Below, piece after piece: positions 53,572 through 62,808 of a DNA stretch of 64,000 bases. The notes under the pieces are model-generated. The model was given only the letters and a program-made list of their open reading frames with translations. It was not told the DNA's origin and did no database searches. Every line of letters begins with the position of its first letter. The first letter of the stretch is position 1. This stretch comes from Ottelia alismoides (Eukaryota > Streptophyta > Magnoliopsida > Alismatales > Hydrocharitaceae): NCBI GenBank assembly GCA_037367405.1, contig JAZKJV010011400.1, positions 7,190,501 through 7,254,500 on the forward strand. The letters are read 5' to 3'. Position numbers and translations under genes: made by a program.

Positions 53572-56500
53572 CTTGTGTTGATGAAGCCAGTTTGTTGCCT
53601 TTGTACCAGACTTGGATCGGCTCGTCGGGCAGTGGGTTATCGACGGTGGCCTGGCCGGGGCGGATCTTGATTCCCAGCAGTTCTTCAATGGCCACGCGGT
53701 AAAGCCATGCGGCAGAGCCGGTGTACCAGGTCCAGCCACCGCGTCCGACGTGATCGGGTGCGCTATACACATCGGCTGCGACGACATAAGGTTCCGTTTT
53801 GTAGATGGCCACCTGGTCCAGCGTAGCTGTGTGGTGGATGGGGTTGATCATGTCCCACAGGTTCATGGCGGTAGGATGCTGGCCTAACCTGGCCAAGGCT
53901 TGGACCATCCAGGTCGCTGCATGCGTATACTGTCCTCCGTTCTCGCGAATACCGGGCAAGTAGCCTTTGATATAGCCGGGGTCCTTTTGACCTTGATCAA
54001 ACGGCGGCGTGAATAGCAGGATCATACGCTGATCGGCCATCACTAACCGGGTCATGGCCCACGCCATCGCTTGTTCACAGCGCAACCGCTGCGCACCGGC
54101 CAGCACTGCCCAGGTTTGCGTCAGCGAATCGATCTGACAGTCATCGCTGCTGGCTGATCCCATTGCGGTGCCATCGTCAAAGAATGCGCGGCGATACCAC
54201 TGGCCGTCCCAGGCATGTTCTTCCAGCGCTGATCGCAGTTGATCACTAGCCGTTTCAAACTCCGCCAGCTTGTCCTGCAGACCACAATGCTCCAGCAGCG
54301 GTTGCATACGCTCCAGAATGACCAACAGGAACCAGCCCACCCAGACGCTCTCGCCTTGGCCCCCTTCGCCCACTTTGTTCATGCCATCGTTCCAATCACC
54401 GCAGCCCATTAGCGGCAAGCCATGGGGCCCGAACTTTAGCCCGTGAGCGATCGCCCGCAAGCAATGTTCCATGATAGAGCCGCTTTCGGACGACTGGCGC
54501 GGCATCTCGTAGCGTTCCATTTCATGAGCTTGCAATTCGGGCGATTCAAGAAAGGGAACTACTTCATCCAGGATTTCCACATCGCCAGTGACTTCGATGT
54601 AATGACTGACGACCAGCGGCAACCAGAGCAGGTCATCCGAGAAACGCGTGCGCGTTCCTTTTCCTAACGGTGGATGCCACCAATGCTGCACATCACCCTG
54701 CTTGAATTGTCGCAAAGCCGCCAGGAGAATCTGGGCACGGGTGATATCGGGCCGACTATAGACAATCGCCATCGTATCTTGCAACTGGTCGCGAAAGCCA
54801 TAGGCTCCACCGGACTGATAGAATGCCGAACGTCCCCAAACGCGACAGCATAATACTTGATATATCAACCAATTATTGACCATGATATCCAAGCCGCGGT
54901 TGGCGGTTTGAACACGCACAGCGGACAGCGTCGACCGCCAACCGGCTAACGCTTCGTCAATCGATTCGTGCACCACCGACGCCGCATCGTATTTTTCGAT
55001 CAGGTTCAGTGCTTCATTCCGATTCAGCCCCGCTCCTATCATGAAGATGATCTCTTGCGATTGGCCTGGCTCGAGCACAACGCGGGTGCGCAGCGCCAGG
55101 CATGGGTCCATGTCTATGCCGGTTCGCCCGGTCAAGTGTGCGGCTCGCAAAATCATCGGATGAATGCCACTGCCCATGCGCCCAAACACTTCCATGCGAT
55201 CGGTTGTAAAACCATCCAGGCGGTTTAGAGTTCGAGCAAAGGCGACTTGCTGGGCATACTCCGGATGATACGGATTGCGCAGCAGCAGCGATTGCGAAGC
55301 CGAGTCGTATTCGGTCTGCAAATGCCAGGCGGCGGATTCACGAGCCACGCCCATGACCGCGTTGGCCAGGTAGTCGATCGAAAGGCTGCGAGCCTCTCGA
55401 GCAGCATTATGTATGGTCAAGCGGATAAACTTCACCGGATCCTCAGCCGCCACAGACAATTGAACGACCGTCCGAAGTGAACCGACCGTTCGCTCATACT
55501 GCGCGAAGCCGGCCCCGTAAACAACTTCCATCGGTTGATTGCAGTATGCGTCGCTGGGCCGAAACGTCATGGGCCAATAGACTTCATCCGATGCCTCATC
55601 ACGGATCGTCAGCATCTCGGAGGGAGGATCGCTGGTCGGATCGTTCGACCAAGCCGTCAGCTTGTTTTCGCGCGAGTTCTCGAACCACGTGAATCCACCA
55701 CCACTTTCCGTAGCCAGGAATCCGATCCGCCGATTGGCGACCACATGCGACCAGGGAGCTGGCGGAACGCGTCGCTGATTCAACTTGATGCGATACTGAC
55801 TGCCATCTTGATCGAAACCACCATAACCATTGAAGAACTCCAGTGGCCGACCGTTCTGCGTGTTCGGGGGATCGTCAAAATTGGCGACCGCCAGGGCAAC
55901 AGACTGCGTACGCAAGTTTCCCAGTTCCACGGCTCGCGACTGCGCTTGAGCCTGGGCGGCATCCAGTTGTTGAGTTACCGATCCTTCTTCGCCGGTCAGC
56001 ACGCAAGCGGCGACGCTGTGCAGCAGTGCAATTTCCTCAGGCGGTAACTGCGAGCCTCGCAGGATGAAAACACCTGGAAAATCGGGTGTGCGGTAGATAT
56101 CTCGCAGCACATTGATAACCTGGTCCTGGAGCGCATCGTAGTAGCTACCTGGATAATCGTTGATTAATACCAGGTCGGTCATAAAGCCGCGCTGTCGCCA
56201 GAACCGCTGCGCCAGCGCCAGTTCGCGAACCAGACCAATATGCTCGGGCTCAGTGATACGAGCCAAGAGAATCGGCGCGTCCCCGGAGATACCGTGTCGC
56301 CATAGCGCGCTCTGTCCCAGTCGGTTCTGCCATATCAACTGGCGGTCCCCACGCATACTCCAATGTGGATAGAGCAGGTAAGCAGATAGTCGCTGATACA
56401 GATGGACTTGCGCAGGATTCAAGTGCTGATGGCGAAGCTCCACTTGCGTGTAGGCCCAGGCCAGCTCGAAAACGCGTTGGACGTTTCGCAATTCATGGTA

Positions 56501-59500
56501 CTGGTCGGCCAGTGCCAAGGCCTCCTCGCGCGATTCGGCCACCGCGGTTGACCAGGCCACCGAGATCGAACCGCCAGCGGGTACGTCGACTGTGCAGCGC
56601 AGCGCAAAGATCGGATCGAGCACCGCGCCTACGCTGCCGGACAAGTGGTCCTGCTCAATAGCCTGGGGCAATTCGAGTTGGCGGGCGCGACCCATAAACT
56701 GTTCGCGACTGGAATCGAACTCAATTGTGTCAGCTCCTTCCATCGGAGTTGCCAGCACATGCACTGCATACTGAGCATGTTCTGCCTGGTCGCGTGGTCG
56801 CCGTCGGGCAATCAAGGCACTTTCATCGTGGATGTATTCCGTTTCGATAAACAGTTTCTGAAACGCTGGGTGAGCTGAATCTGCGGCCGCCTTGGCCAGG
56901 CACACCTCAGCATAACTGGTCAGATCCAGTCGCTTGGTTGCGTGGCCGTGATTGGTGATGCGCAGTTGTCTGACTTCGGCATTATTCTCTGGCGAAATAG
57001 CCACCTCGAGGACCGTCTCGATCTCGCCTTGGCGACGAAAGAAGTCGACCTTGTCGATCGCGAAAAGAACTTCGTAAGCATCCGGTGCCACCCGTGTGGG
57101 CTGGTAGGTCGCGGACCATACCTGGCCAGTGCTACGGTCCCGCAGGAAAATGTATTGCCCCCAATGATCGAGCGTCGTATCACTTCGCCAACGCGTGACA
57201 TCAGTCTGCTCAATGCGACTATACCCGCCGCCAGCACTGGAGAGCATCACGCTGTAATGTCCATTGGATAGGATGTGCGTTCTGGGGCAGGGACTTTCGA
57301 CACCCACCAAGCGCCGACTGGTGAGCGATAGTGGTTCGGCAGCCGGTTGCGGCAGCTCCGTCACTTCGGCTTGTGGTTCAAACGGAGTGATGCTCTTGGG
57401 GATTCGCTCTTGCAAGAGCAGCTCGGCGGCTCGTGCCAGTGGATGTGAACCAAACCTGCGCTGAATGCACTGATCATTCAACACGTTGGCTAGCGCCAGC
57501 AAACCCATACCTTGATGGTGGGCCATATAACAGCGAACCACCAATCGTCGCTTGTTGGCAGGCAAGCGTTCAGCTGTATAGTCGAGCGCTTCATAGTAGC
57601 CGAAATGCCCCAATGCCCCTTCTTGAATAAGGGCGTCCAAATTGGCAAAGGCACCTGGCGGATCTACCGTCAGGGCCATTAGCGTCGAATAAGGCGAGAT
57701 GACCATGTCTTTGGACAAGCCTCGCTTTAGTCCCAGACCTGGTACGCCAAAGGACCGATAGTGATAGTCGGCGTTGACCGCCAGGGCGCCAAAGGCGGAT
57801 TCTGAAATGCCCCACGGCACACGATGAGCCCGACCATAATCTGCTTGACGCGTCACCGCAGCCCGGCAGCTCTGGGTCAACATTGAACCAGCGAACTGTC
57901 GTTGAAAAAGTGGTGGCATCAGATACTCGAACATCGTTCCGCCCCAGGAGAGCAGTACGAACTGGCCCCTGACCAGCGTGGCATGTCTGCCCAGGCGAAA
58001 CCAATGCAGTGACTCTACATCCCCTTTGGCAATGGCCAGGAAACTGGACAGTCGCGACTCGGAACAGAGCATGTCATAGTGCGAGCGATCCAATAGCCCT
58101 TCTTCTATATTGAAGCCGATCGAGAAGAGTTTACGCTGCGGGTTGTAGAGAAACTGAAAGTCCATGCCCAGCGCCAACTCTTCCAAACGCCGCGCCAATT
58201 GCTGAAGCTGTTTGCGCAGTCGTCGAGCATGCAAGCCAGACGTCGCGAGGGCATCACTGAAGTCTTTGATCTCGGTATCGGCGACCGTCACCGCGAATCG
58301 CTGACTGACAATCGCATAAGCAGCCTCAGCTTCCGCAGGCATTTCAGCCAGGTGGTTCAGTTGTGAGAGCCTCGTCCAGCCGGCCAGATTGGGCGTGTCG
58401 GCCGCGTGCTGGTAATGCGATAGCCAGCCGAAGAGCGTGCGATACTCCATCACCATGCCTTCCAACCGCCGACCAGCAATCGATATCTTGTTGGCCATAC
58501 GACGCAACCGATCGGCATTGCGACGCGTCACTTTCCAACTAATGGGACTGGCCAGCCGTTCCGACAACTGCAACACATCTGGGAGCAGCATGTTCCAACG
58601 CTGCCAGTTGTCCAGGGATTGCTGGTCAGCGCTGGTCGCAATTCGTGATCGCAAAAAATGCGAAATCTCTCGAACATTAGCCACAAACACGGAAACGTCC
58701 GCCGGATCATCCGAGATCAGTTCGCCGCCGGCGCTGTCCAGTAAATCCAAGGCCGCGTTGAGGCCAGCCAAATAACGCTCGGCGCTAGCCGGTTGCTGCT
58801 GCAGTTCCTCGATGCCTTGCTGAACTGTCAGCAGGCAGGCCATCAGATTGCCACTATCGACGGTAGACACATACCGCGGATGCAGAGGCTGCAGCGACTG
58901 CGTGTCATACCAGTTGTACAAATGCCCATGCAGCTTTTCTAAACGGTCGACTGTATCGAGATTGTTGTTCCAGGCGTCGACCAGTTGTTGCAGCCCCAGG
59001 AAACCAAAGTCATACGCAATCTGGGCAGCTACCAGGTACAGGCCTTCGTTAGTAGGCGAGAGGCGATGAGCGACTTTTTCGTGAGGCTCTTCCTGTACGT
59101 TGTCGACAGGCAGCCAGTTATCCTCTGGCCCGACGTAGGCTTCGAAGAAGCTCCAGGTTTCCGACGCACGCGCCAACAGCACTTGCCGCTGGTGGGCGTT
59201 GAGTTGCCCTTGGTCGGCTTGAAATGGTCGGTGGGAAAACTGTATCCAACCTGGTGCTGTCAGCCATAATGCCAACCAGGGCCATGACCATAGTAATGCG
59301 TGGCCAGGCAGCCAGGCAATCAGACAAGCAGCGAGTGCCGGCACATACCAATATTGCCAGAGCCATTTCTGATCAGACTTGGAAAGCTGCTGCTCAACGG
59401 CAGAAGCAGTCTGCCACTGCAGCATGTGTCGTCGCGAAATAGCCATACGCCATAGCGTTCGTACAATCGCATCGACCATCACCGCCGCTTTGTGTGGCAA

Positions 59501-62209
59501 GACGATCAAGCCAAAGGTGCATTGAAGGAGCGCGCGTTTCAAGTCCACAGCTACGTTGCTCAAATAGTCGCGCATCTCTAATTGGCGCGACCAGTTCTTG
59601 ATGGCCAGCAGAAGTGTAACCAGCACGGGGAAGTAGACGATGACAAGCGCGCTCGTGGTCCATAGCCAGGCTAGTTCGGGTACGATTCGCAGGCTGAGTA
59701 TCAAGGCGACCAGCAGCAGTGGCGCTACCAGGCTGCGCCGCAAATTGTCGGCAACTTTCCACCACGAAAGCCAACTGAGCGGATTCTTCTTCCAGCCTTC
59801 GGCATAAGGCACGCGCGGCAACAACCAGGGTAACAATTGCCAATCGCCGCGGACCCAGCGATGGTGACGCTTGGAATCAGCATCATACCGCGAGGGAAAA
59901 GCATCAAAAACTTCGATATTGCTGACCAGCCCCACGCGCGCATGACAACCTTCGATCAAATCATGACTGAGGATGCTGTTTTCCGGGAATGCATTACCCA
60001 GAGCCCGTTCGAAGGCATGGAGATCGTAGATGCCTTTGCCAGTAAAACTGCCTTCACCGAACAAGTCTTGATACACGTCGGATGCTGCGGTCACGTAAGG
60101 ATCGACGCCGGGCGAGCCAGCGAATAGGTTGGCGTAGTAGGACTTCGATGCGCTCTCCAGTTGAACACTGACCCGGGGTTGCAGAATCGTGTAGCCTCGC
60201 AGCACTGGTCCCTCTAAATGCGAAGGGGCGCTGCCGCTGGCAGAGGCCAACTCGGAGGCCGCAAAGCTGGGACGATTCAAGGGATGAGCCAACGTGCCGA
60301 CCAGCTTGCGAGCTGCATCAAAGGGCAACTGGGTATCTGAATCCAGGGTGATGATAAAGGGAGTCATCTCTGGGCCGCGGAGCTTGATCAACTGGCCCAG
60401 ATCGCCTTCGATCACTTTATAGGTTGTCTGCTGATCACCTTGCAGCCACCGGCCGAACTCCATCAGTTTGCCGCGCTTGCGTTCCCATCCCATCCATTTC
60501 TGTTCGGCTGCATTCCAACGACGCGCCCGATGAAAGAAGTAGAACGGGTAACGTCCTTCATGACCATACCGCGCGTTGAGCAGGCGAATACCACCCAGGG
60601 CCTGATCAATGAGAGCCTGATCGTCGGGCAAGTGCTCTTGATCAGCATCTAGAAAGTCAGTCAGTAGCGCAAATGTCAGCGCATCGTCGGAGTTAGCCAG
60701 GTAGTGGCTCTCCAGTCTCTGCAGCAGCGCCTCCACTTCATCAGCTCCGCTGAGCATCGATGGCACAACTACGACCGTGGGAAACTGGGCAGGTATTCCC
60801 AGCTTGAAATCCAGTCTGGGCAACAGCCGGGGCGGCAAGATGTTAGTGACCGCCAGGTTGACCAGTCCCTGAGCCGTTTCACTGAGAGGAATCAGCCACA
60901 GCGCCATCAAGGCCACAATCGCAAGTGCTCCAGCTCCGGCCGTCAATAGCCAATTGCCTATCAGCCAGCAGGCAAGAGCCGTGATCACGGCCAGGCCGCC
61001 AAAGTAGGTTCCATGGGGGTGGCGCAGCAAGGCTTGCCTCAACCAGCGGGCTGGTGGAGCGCGGTAGCCTAGACGTTGTTCCAAGAGCGGGCGCCCTTCG
61101 TCGATCAACCAATAGCCCACATGCGATTGCCGATTCGATGCGCGATCAGTGGCAACACCTTGCTGGGCCAGAGCGACCACTACTTTGGCAACTTCGATAT
61201 CGGAGGTGCACGTACGTTTGGCCAGGTGTTCCAACTGGTGGCGATAGTGATCGCGGCTTTCAAAGTGCATATCGGCATATACACCAGCCGGATCCTCGCG
61301 CAAGACGCTCTCGGCCACGCTAACACGTTCAAAAAAACCAATCCAGTCCAGGGCTGCGATCAACCGCATGCTGGTAATGACATTGCCAATCGAGACCTGG
61401 TTGGCAGCTTGACGATTGTGCTCCTGGCGAACAACGTCGCTTATCTGCCAGCCATGATCGGTGATCCGCTGCTCGAGACGTTGAATAGAGTCCCGGTGCT
61501 CCCTGCCACAGTCAGGCATTTGCTCCAATAGTTGAACAACGGTCGGCGCGCAGTGTGGGTGGCTATCAAGCTCGATTTCCCAAGCTCGGCAGGGATCTTT
61601 GCCCTGGATCATGTCATAGGCGCGTTGTCGACATTGGTGGGTAATCAGCATCTGCTTGCACAGCCGATGCAAATTTTCTACCAGCACCAACCGCAGCATG
61701 ATCGGGACGGCCCAAACCTCGCCGATCTGCAAAGGACAGGCCGATTGAAAACTCTGCACGCAACGCTCGATCAGGCTGGCATCCATCGAACTATCGGTAT
61801 GGATAACCAGGTGCAACGCCAGCTCATAGACGCGCGGCCAGCCATCGAGTGTTTTGGGTAGCTCCTGGTAGTAACCGCGCGGCAAGTCGTCGCGGATCTC
61901 ACGCAGTTGCTCTTGTACGACGTAATAGTTATCTAATAACCAGTCAGCCTCGGGCGGTACAGGCAAACCATCGGCCACGGCACGGCTGACCGTAGTATGC
62001 ACTCGAGCTATGTCAGCCGTTTGCCGCTCGAATCGCACAGAGAAGTTTTTGGCAGAGATCCGCTGACCAGCCAGCAGTTTCTGGGAAGAGGCCAGATCGC
62101 GAAAATGCTGCTCTAAGTGCTCTGCACTATACGAATCACCTCTGAGTGGTTTGAGGTCGTCATCAAGTTCATACTGGGCAAGTGCAGAGCTGGTGTTTTC
62201 ATTGGTCAT
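53552..62209 (-). CDS. Cyclic beta-1,2-glucan synthase-like protein (NdvB/Cgs type, GT84-GH94)
   Basis: 2885 aa, the usual size of NdvB/Cgs. A cytosolic N-terminal region (to about 400) precedes helices at about 405-455. The GT84 domain follows (about 470-870): 'TVVVVPSMLSGADEVEALLQ', the acidic DSDT motif in 'PFIITLDSDTQLPFDAARKL' and 'HHRWVRGDW' as the R-x-x-R-W type acceptor motif. More helices lie at about 880-1010. A glycoamylase-like domain (about 1340-1620) carries 'SWGGTMFEYLMPPLFQ' and 'GYYEALDYT'. The C-terminal half has glucan-phosphorylase (GH94) modules with catalytic-Asp region 'GCGDWNDGMNKVGEGGQGES' and 'PGIRENGGQYTHAATWMVQA'. It makes or trims beta-glucan at the inner membrane. 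Its C-terminus (SQPEA) is REP-encoded. Confidence 0.93.
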   Translation of the reverse strand: MTNENTSSALAQYELDDDLKPLRGDSYSAEHLEQHFRDLASSQKLLAGQRISAKNFSVRFERQTADIARVHTTVSRAVADGLPVPPEADWLLDNYYVVQEQLREIRDDLPRGYYQELPKTLDGWPRVYELALHLVIHTDSSMDASLIERCVQSFQSACPLQIGEVWAVPIMLRLVLVENLHRLCKQMLITHQCRQRAYDMIQGKDPCRAWEIELDSHPHCAPTVVQLLEQMPDCGREHRDSIQRLEQRITDHGWQISDVVRQEHNRQAANQVSIGNVITSMRLIAALDWIGFFERVSVAESVLREDPAGVYADMHFESRDHYRHQLEHLAKRTCTSDIEVAKVVVALAQQGVATDRASNRQSHVGYWLIDEGRPLLEQRLGYRAPPARWLRQALLRHPHGTYFGGLAVITALACWLIGNWLLTAGAGALAIVALMALWLIPLSETAQGLVNLAVTNILPPRLLPRLDFKLGIPAQFPTVVVVPSMLSGADEVEALLQRLESHYLANSDDALTFALLTDFLDADQEHLPDDQALIDQALGGIRLLNARYGHEGRYPFYFFHRARRWNAAEQKWMGWERKRGKLMEFGRWLQGDQQTTYKVIEGDLGQLIKLRGPEMTPFIITLDSDTQLPFDAARKLVGTLAHPLNRPSFAASELASASGSAPSHLEGPVLRGYTILQPRVSVQLESASKSYYANLFAGSPGVDPYVTAASDVYQDLFGEGSFTGKGIYDLHAFERALGNAFPENSILSHDLIEGCHARVGLVSNIEVFDAFPSRYDADSKRHHRWVRGDWQLLPWLLPRVPYAEGWKKNPLSWLSWWKVADNLRRSLVAPLLLVALILSLRIVPELAWLWTTSALVIVYFPVLVTLLLAIKNWSRQLEMRDYLSNVAVDLKRALLQCTFGLIVLPHKAAVMVDAIVRTLWRMAISRRHMLQWQTASAVEQQLSKSDQKWLWQYWYVPALAACLIAWLPGHALLWSWPWLALWLTAPGWIQFSHRPFQADQGQLNAHQRQVLLARASETWSFFEAYVGPEDNWLPVDNVQEEPHEKVAHRLSPTNEGLYLVAAQIAYDFGFLGLQQLVDAWNNNLDTVDRLEKLHGHLYNWYDTQSLQPLHPRYVSTVDSGNLMACLLTVQQGIEELQQQPASAERYLAGLNAALDLLDSAGGELISDDPADVSVFVANVREISHFLRSRIATSADQQSLDNWQRWNMLLPDVLQLSERLASPISWKVTRRNADRLRRMANKISIAGRRLEGMVMEYRTLFGWLSHYQHAADTPNLAGWTRLSQLNHLAEMPAEAEAAYAIVSQRFAVTVADTEIKDFSDALATSGLHARRLRKQLQQLARRLEELALGMDFQFLYNPQRKLFSIGFNIEEGLLDRSHYDMLCSESRLSSFLAIAKGDVESLHWFRLGRHATLVRGQFVLLSWGGTMFEYLMPPLFQRQFAGSMLTQSCRAAVTRQADYGRAHRVPWGISESAFGALAVNADYHYRSFGVPGLGLKRGLSKDMVISPYSTLMALTVDPPGAFANLDALIQEGALGHFGYYEALDYTAERLPANKRRLVVRCYMAHHQGMGLLALANVLNDQCIQRRFGSHPLARAAELLLQERIPKSITPFEPQAEVTELPQPAAEPLSLTSRRLVGVESPCPRTHILSNGHYSVMLSSAGGGYSRIEQTDVTRWRSDTTLDHWGQYIFLRDRSTGQVWSATYQPTRVAPDAYEVLFAIDKVDFFRRQGEIETVLEVAISPENNAEVRQLRITNHGHATKRLDLTSYAEVCLAKAAADSAHPAFQKLFIETEYIHDESALIARRRPRDQAEHAQYAVHVLATPMEGADTIEFDSSREQFMGRARQLELPQAIEQDHLSGSVGAVLDPIFALRCTVDVPAGGSISVAWSTAVAESREEALALADQYHELRNVQRVFELAWAYTQVELRHQHLNPAQVHLYQRLSAYLLYPHWSMRGDRQLIWQNRLGQSALWRHGISGDAPILLARITEPEHIGLVRELALAQRFWRQRGFMTDLVLINDYPGSYYDALQDQVINVLRDIYRTPDFPGVFILRGSQLPPEEIALLHSVAACVLTGEEGSVTQQLDAAQAQAQSRAVELGNLRTQSVALAVANFDDPPNTQNGRPLEFFNGYGGFDQDGSQYRIKLNQRRVPPAPWSHVVANRRIGFLATESGGGFTWFENSRENKLTAWSNDPTSDPPSEMLTIRDEASDEVYWPMTFRPSDAYCNQPMEVVYGAGFAQYERTVGSLRTVVQLSVAAEDPVKFIRLTIHNAAREARSLSIDYLANAVMGVARESAAWHLQTEYDSASQSLLLRNPYHPEYAQQVAFARTLNRLDGFTTDRMEVFGRMGSGIHPMILRAAHLTGRTGIDMDPCLALRTRVVLEPGQSQEIIFMIGAGLNRNEALNLIEKYDAASVVHESIDEALAGWRSTLSAVRVQTANRGLDIMVNNWLIYQVLCCRVWGRSAFYQSGGAYGFRDQLQDTMAIVYSRPDITRAQILLAALRQFKQGDVQHWWHPPLGKGTRTRFSDDLLWLPLVVSHYIEVTGDVEILDEVVPFLESPELQAHEMERYEMPRQSSESGSIMEHCLRAIAHGLKFGPHGLPLMGCGDWNDGMNKVGEGGQGESVWVGWFLLVILERMQPLLEHCGLQDKLAEFETASDQLRSALEEHAWDGQWYRRAFFDDGTAMGSASSDDCQIDSLTQTWAVLAGAQRLRCEQAMAWAMTRLVMADQRMILLFTPPFDQGQKDPGYIKGYLPGIRENGGQYTHAATWMVQALARLGQHPTAMNLWDMINPIHHTATLDQVAIYKTEPYVVAADVYSAPDHVGRGGWTWYTGSAAWLYRVAIEELLGIKIRPGQATVDNPLPDEPIQVWYKGNKLASSTQVSQPEA

Positions 62210-62231
62210 AGAACGTCCGGGCTAGCAGTGC

Positions 62232-62432
62232 CTATTTCGTGCGACGTAACCCGAATCTGCGCATCGATGCGATATGCGGAACGCGGCTTTGACCTGTACA
62301 GGCAGCGAGCTTTTCATCAACACGCTGACTGGGAGTCAAAATCATGCGGCTGTCCGCTACTAGTTCCTCGGTTTGCGGTCGCTCGATATGCGATGATGTA
62401 CGTTCTTTGACAATGAAACCAATTGCGGTCAT
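62232..62432 (-). CDS. Small basic protein (66 aa) upstream of the glucan synthase
   Basis: A 66-codon frame with ATG at 62432 and a strong ribosome-binding site: AAAGGA six nt upstream (TTAAAGGAACAAACATG). It ends 22 nt before the glucan synthase start on the same strand, so it may be co-transcribed. The product is basic, with no signal peptide or membrane helix ('TAIGFIVKERTSSHIERPQT', C-terminus RRFGLRRTK). I recognise no family. The ribosome-binding site and operon position are the only support; translation is inferred. Confidence 0.5.
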   Translation of the reverse strand: MTAIGFIVKERTSSHIERPQTEELVADSRMILTPSQRVDEKLAACTGQSRVPHIASMRRFGLRRTK

Positions 62433-62808
62433 GTTTGTTCCTTTAATTGATGAAACCCGTAACTTCCAAGTCAGTGGTGGCTGATGCAGGTGGTTGCAGC
62501 ACCAAGTACGCAAGTGACGTACCAACAACGACGGAATCGCTCGAAGGACAATAATTCATCTTATAAAGCGATATCAGAGTGGCTGGTCTGGTTGCCTGGC
62601 GACCAAGCGAGTGATTTGTCAGCACGCATGTGCGGAACGTCATTTGCTAAACGTCATTTGTCACTGGTCACTGGCCGTTTGTCATTTGCCAGGAACGACG
62701 TTTGCTCGTTCGTCTGCTAATTCTGTGACACCAACTGCCCGATGTTCACCCTTGCGGGCGTCACTGATTGAGCGCCGGTTCGTATCTTTCAAACAGACTT
62801 GCAACCTT
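62433..62808. other. Intergenic region with short direct repeats
   Basis: About 375 bp. Three copies of GTCATTTG occur between 62638 and 62695 along with GTCACTGGTCACTGG. No gene or known element is seen. It holds the promoters for the divergent glucan synthase operon and the ABC gene. Confidence 0.5.

Noticed and set aside
62484..62720. Short plus-strand ORFs before the ABC gene
   Set aside because: Composition reflects the local direct repeats; no ribosome-binding site or protein features.
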